A stretch of 64,000 nucleotides of DNA from Paracoccaceae bacterium (GTDB lineage Bacteria > Pseudomonadota > Alphaproteobacteria > Rhodobacterales > Rhodobacteraceae). The DNA lies in NCBI GenBank assembly GCA_009773375.1, contig WRPH01000004.1, positions 1-64,000 of the forward strand, written 5' to 3'. Position 1 is the stretch's first letter. Each line of letters opens with the position of its first letter. The notes under the pieces were generated by a model. The model worked only from the letters and a program-made list of their open reading frames with translations, had not been told where the DNA came from and ran no database searches. This document shows positions 61,133-64,000 of the stretch, piece after piece. A program made the position numbers and the translations under genes.

Positions 61133-62299
61133 CTACCCTTCAATGAAATGCGGTTTGAACCGCGACAAATCCTGCGTGATAAGGCTGCGGTCTTCGCGCA
61201 GGCCCATGCCGACACACGCCTCGCCCACCACCCACGCGCCAATAACCGGGTGCATTCCGGCAAATTCCGGCAAGGCTTGGTAGCCCTGCACGATCTTTGG
61301 ATGCTGATCATAGTCGCGCGCCGTGGCGGCTTCGAGCACCTGTTTGCCGTCATAGATGGTGATCGACTGGCCTTCGCGGGAAAAGATCGGTTTGATCACA
61401 TGCCGGGACGCCAGCAGGTCTGCCGGGGCTTCATCGATGAAAGAAGCCGGCAGCAGGTTGGGGTGGTTGGGGAACATTTGCCACAGCACCGGCAGAATCG
61501 CCTTGTTGGACAGGATGGCTTTCCACGCCGGTTCGATAAAGCGACAGCCCGCGCCCGCCAGATGATCGGCGAACGGATCGCGCAGCAGATCTTCCCACGG
61601 GTAAAGTTTGAACAGAGCGCCGATCACCCGATCTTCGCTATCGGTGAACTGGCCGTTTGCGGTGATGCCGATCTTGTCGAGATCGGTGTAATGCGCGCCC
61701 AGACCCGCCTCGCGCGCAGCCCAGGCCAGCGTTTCGACGGTGGCGTAGTCTTCGGGCGCATTGGTCACTGCCGCGAAATGCACATCGGTATCGGCGGCGA
61801 AGATCTGGGCAAAGCGGGCGACCAAAGCCTCGTGCAGGCCGTTGAACTGATCGGTTGATTGCGGCAACACCCGCGCGGCCTGTTGTTGTTCAAACCAAAG
61901 CCACTGGAACGAGGCGCTTTCATACAGGCTGGTTGGGGTGTCGGCGTTGTATTCCAGCAGCTTGGCCGGACCTTTGCCATCATAAGCCAGATCGAAACGG
62001 CCATAAAGCTCTGGCTCGTCTGCCTGCCAACTGGCAGCGACCAGATCCCAATGCGGGCGCGGAATGCCCATGCGCGCCATCAATCGTTCTGAGGCCAGCA
62101 CCGCCGCAACCGCCTCGCGGCACATGGCGTGCAGCTCGGTGCAGGGGTCTTCGATGTCATCTTCGACCTGTTGCAGCGTAAAGCTGTAAGCCGAGGTTTC
62201 GTCCCAATAGGGCTCGCCATACATATCGGCAAAGGTGAAGCCCAGCTTTTCGGCTTCGGCACGCCAGTCGGGGCGTTCGGGTAGGGGGATGCGCTGCAC
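61133..62299 (-). CDS. YgiC-like ATP-grasp protein (glutathionylspermidine synthase family)
   Basis: A 388-residue ATP-grasp ligase related to the synthetase half of GspS. GTG 62299 is chosen as start: GGAGAG lies 5 bases upstream and the N-terminus then begins Q-R-I-P-L-P-E-R-P-D-W-R, matching E. coli YgiC. Segments M-Y-G-E-P-Y-W, L-E-Y-N-A-D-T-P-T-S-L and K-P-I-F-S-R-E-G are typical. The product is unknown; it probably forms an amide or peptide-like bond using ATP. Upstream partner of the YgiB-like gene. Confidence 0.88.
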   Translation of the reverse strand: MQRIPLPERPDWRAEAEKLGFTFADMYGEPYWDETSAYSFTLQQVEDDIEDPCTELHAMCREAVAAVLASERLMARMGIPRPHWDLVAASWQADEPELYGRFDLAYDGKGPAKLLEYNADTPTSLYESASFQWLWFEQQQAARVLPQSTDQFNGLHEALVARFAQIFAADTDVHFAAVTNAPEDYATVETLAWAAREAGLGAHYTDLDKIGITANGQFTDSEDRVIGALFKLYPWEDLLRDPFADHLAGAGCRFIEPAWKAILSNKAILPVLWQMFPNHPNLLPASFIDEAPADLLASRHVIKPIFSREGQSITIYDGKQVLEAATARDYDQHPKIVQGYQALPEFAGMHPVIGAWVVGEACVGMGLREDRSLITQDLSRFKPHFIEG

Positions 62300-62845
62300 T
62301 CGTCTCTCCACAGGTTCAGGGTTCATATCGGCATTGCGAGGCGGGCCTGCAAGAGTAGTCGCGATGGCGCGCCGCTCTGCCGGGGATAGGGGCGACATTT
62401 CCGGCACATCTGGCACGACCAGCGCCGCGTCAACAGGAGAGACCGCTGCAAAACATGACTGCTTGCATCTGTGAATGTAGCGTTGGCAGCTGTCATGCGC
62501 CTGAACCGCCGATGAATATGTGCTGCTGATTGCAGGTAAGATCGCCAACGCGGCGGAAGGCGGCACCTTGGCTGCGGTGAAGGCGGCTGATGCCGTTGCG
62601 GTGGTGCCGACGATCCAACGGATGTGAAAAACCGAAGAAACCTGCGCAAGTAATTCGATTTTCGTTTGAAATAAAGCGGTTGCGGCAGGCGTGGCTGGCC
62701 AGATCCGCCATAAACCCTGCACCTGAACCGCCGCGCTATCGCATAACATCCGCACGATTTTGCTTAGCGGTGCGGTTTGGCGGCATCGTGCTTTCAGTCG
62801 CCAAACGGTGTTGCACCGCAAGGCTCCAACCTGAAAGGACATGAC
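62300..62845. other. 546-bp gap without a supported gene
   Basis: Holds the promoter regions of the ygiC-like gene and the peptidoglycan-binding gene. Bases ~62520-62625 read as a short Ala-rich frame (G-K-I-A-N-A-A-E-G-G-T-L-A-A-V-K-A-A-D-A), which might be a decayed gene end. No RNA gene or repeat recognised. Confidence 0.4.
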
Positions 62846-63322
62846 ATGCTGCCCGCTGTCTCAACGCTGAAACGCAATACCATTGCTGCTCTGACCGCTT
62901 TCGCCATCGCCCTGCCCGCCGCCCCGGCTTTGGCCTGGGGCCAGCGTGAACAGGATGTGCTGAAAGGGGTGGTCGGTACATTGGCCGTTCAGGCCCTGAT
63001 CCGCGAGGCCAAGCGGCCGCAGCGTAACCGGCCGGTGGTGGTGCAGCCGCAACCGCAGCCAGTCTATGTGCAGCCGACGCAGAATTACACCTCGATCTAT
63101 CGCACCCCGGCGGCGCGGGCGTTCAACAGCTATTCGTCGTCAGAACGTCGGCTGATCCAGCGCCGCCTGTCGGCCTATGGCTATTACCGCGGCGGCATTG
63201 ATGGCGCGTTCGGCCCTGGCACCTATTCGGCGGTGAATGCCTATGCGCAAGATCAGGGGCAGGCGGCGCAGCTTGGCTCTACCGCCGGTGCGTTCGGGGT
63301 TTATGACGGGCTGATCTATTAA
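62846..63322 (+). CDS. Exported peptidoglycan-binding domain protein
   Basis: A 158-residue protein. A signal peptide (~1-30, ending A-L-A) precedes a Pro/Gln-rich linker (V-V-V-Q-P-Q-P-Q-P) and a C-terminal peptidoglycan-binding-1-type helical domain (R-R-L-I-Q-R-R-L-S-A-Y-G-Y-Y-R-G-G-I-D-G-A-F-G). ATG 62846 follows GAAAGGACATGAC. The TAA stop is made from the TA target site and first base of the adjacent MITE, so the original C-terminus may have differed. Confidence 0.85.
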   Translation: MLPAVSTLKRNTIAALTAFAIALPAAPALAWGQREQDVLKGVVGTLAVQALIREAKRPQRNRPVVVQPQPQPVYVQPTQNYTSIYRTPAARAFNSYSSSERRLIQRRLSAYGYYRGGIDGAFGPGTYSAVNAYAQDQGQAAQLGSTAGAFGVYDGLIY

Positions 63323-63433
63323 AGCGGATTGCGTTCAATCGAATTCCCTCTGCACCCCGAACGGGTTTGCCAGAGCAAACGCTGCCCCGTGGTGCAGAGG
63401 GAATATTTGAATCCAATGAAACGCAACCCGCTC
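63322..63433. mobile_element. 112-bp MITE related to the IS630-type element
   Basis: Long imperfect inverted ends (63322-63355 and 63392-63433) share A/G-AGCGG-A/G-TTGCGTT and TTCCCTCTGCAC. They are flanked by TA on both sides (63320-63321, 63434-63435). The right end CGCAACCCGCTC-TA is identical to the end of the IS630-type copy at 84-98. It has no coding capacity; an inner GTTTGC/GCAAAC hairpin lies at 63365-63380. Presumably mobilised in trans by that transposase. Confidence 0.78.
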
Positions 63434-63450
63434 TAGGCCCATGCCAAGCG

Positions 63451-63480
63451 AAAAGGCCCGGTGACGCGCACCGGGCCTTT
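63451..63480 (-). terminator. Terminator of hsp20
   Basis: AAAGGCCCGGTG and CACCGGGCCTTT form a strong stem. On the minus strand it is followed by TTTTCGC, 20 bases after the hsp20 stop; it could also stop leftward or rightward read-through of the MITE. Confidence 0.85.
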
Positions 63481-63499
63481 GTTTGTCAGCGTGACTGGC

Positions 63500-63976
63500 T
63501 TAGTTCGCCAAAACCTCGGGCGCGGCCTCGACCGCTTTGGCTTCGACATCGGCGCGGCGACCGATTTCGATGCGGCGCGGCTTCAGCGCCTCGGGGGTTT
63601 CGCGCACAAGGTCGATGTGCAGCATGCCATGTTCATGGCTGGCCCCGGTGACGCGCACATGATCGGCCAGCGCAAAGCGGCGGTCAAAGGCGCGGGTGGC
63701 GATGCCACGGTGCAGATAGGTCTTTTCGGCGGTTTCCGGGGCTTTGCGCGCGGTGACGTGCAGCGCGCCATCCTTCACCTCGACCGACAGCTCGTCTGGC
63801 GCAAAGCCGGCGACGGCGATAGAGATGCGATAGGCATCCTCGGCAGTTTTCTCAATGTTATAGGGGGGATAGGTCGGCTGCGCCACATCGGCAGTCAGCG
63901 CGCGGTCCATCAGATCGGCAATGCGGTCAAAGCCGACGGTGGCACGGTAGAGCGGAGCGAAATCAAAGTTACGCAT
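63500..63976 (-). CDS. Small heat-shock protein, Hsp20 family (IbpA-like)
   Basis: A 158-residue alpha-crystallin-type chaperone. The N-terminus R-N-F-D-F-A-P-L-Y-R-A-T-V-G-F-D is the IbpA class start. The crystallin core spans ~38-130 with Y-R-I-S-I-A-V-A-G-F and the late A-x-x-x-x-G-M-L-H-I-D-L. It holds unfolding proteins during heat stress. ATG 63976 has AGAGG 6 bases upstream, so it is preferred to ATG 63982. Upstream control elements are outside the window. Confidence 0.92.
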   Translation of the reverse strand: MRNFDFAPLYRATVGFDRIADLMDRALTADVAQPTYPPYNIEKTAEDAYRISIAVAGFAPDELSVEVKDGALHVTARKAPETAEKTYLHRGIATRAFDRRFALADHVRVTGASHEHGMLHIDLVRETPEALKPRRIEIGRRADVEAKAVEAAPEVLAN

Positions 63977-64000
63977 GGTCATCCTCTTGCAAGCGATGCC

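Noticed and set aside
1..64000. CRISPR array, rRNA operon, prophage or secretion system
   Set aside because: No regularly spaced direct repeats, no rRNA signature and no phage structural or integrase genes were seen.

Overview
The window is high-GC chromosomal DNA with the gene content of an alphaproteobacterium of the Rhodobacteraceae/Paracoccaceae (Rhodobacter-like). The evidence is a cbb3 oxidase cluster (ccoNOQP then ccoGHIS) with FnrL-type boxes, MipZ, the DUF1013 regulator TrcR, a split Fo operon atpI-B-E-F'-F with two b-type subunits, plant-type GshA, a candidate CtrA box, and many 4-bp ATGA/GTGA gene overlaps. No rRNA, tRNA, CRISPR array or prophage was found. I cannot fix the genus from sequence reading alone.

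Layout. 1-98: right end of an IS630-type element. 172-9895: AraC-type regulator divergent from a seven-gene operon pairing an ATP-dependent hydantoinase/oxoprolinase (HyuB, HyuA) with a complete Liv-type ABC importer. 10033-12767: xylBA with a LacI-type operator. 12909-14701: LysR regulator and DMT exporter. 14955-21648: ffh, an acetyltransferase, chorismate mutase and the rpsP-rimM-trmD-rplS-rpmE translation cluster, which carries two extra membrane-protein genes. 22503-25489: mipZ, a tiny convergent gene, a malonyl-CoA synthetase-like enzyme and an ArsR regulator. 25706-28328: the Fo half of ATP synthase, in which atpB is frameshifted. 28383-35547: FadR-type regulator, OmpA-like lipoprotein, Ada-like methyltransferase, nth, adenosine kinase-like gene, a small basic protein, RNase T2, TrcR and a tandem Usp protein. 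35760-43804: cbb3 oxidase structural and assembly genes. 43930-50825: AlgH, DsbD-N-like protein, a family-4-like UDG, pyrB, three small PH-like/membrane genes, a metal-ligand-deficient dihydroorotase and plsY. 50940-63976: gshA, a LuxR solo, rsmE/ubiA, an OmpA-domain envelope protein with a coiled-coil partner, a hydrolase and aldehyde dehydrogenase pair, ygiC/ygiB homologues, a peptidoglycan-binding protein, a MITE and an Hsp20.

How the parts fit. Most of the window is housekeeping: translation, respiration, pyrimidine and glutathione synthesis, lipid and quinone synthesis. The hyu-liv operon looks like a self-contained import-and-hydrolyse route for a cyclic amide or similar substrate, and xylBA feeds xylose into the pentose phosphate pathway. 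The FnrL-type boxes suggest that the cbb3 oxidase, its assembly operon and the divergent stress protein share oxygen control.

Most unusual observations: the disrupted atpB; a 112-bp MITE sharing its terminal repeat with the IS630 end 63 kb away and supplying part of a stop codon; a conserved element just after three different terminator hairpins; a catalytically dead-looking dihydroorotase beside pyrB; small genes with good ribosome binding sites; and several well-formed palindromes without an assigned regulator.
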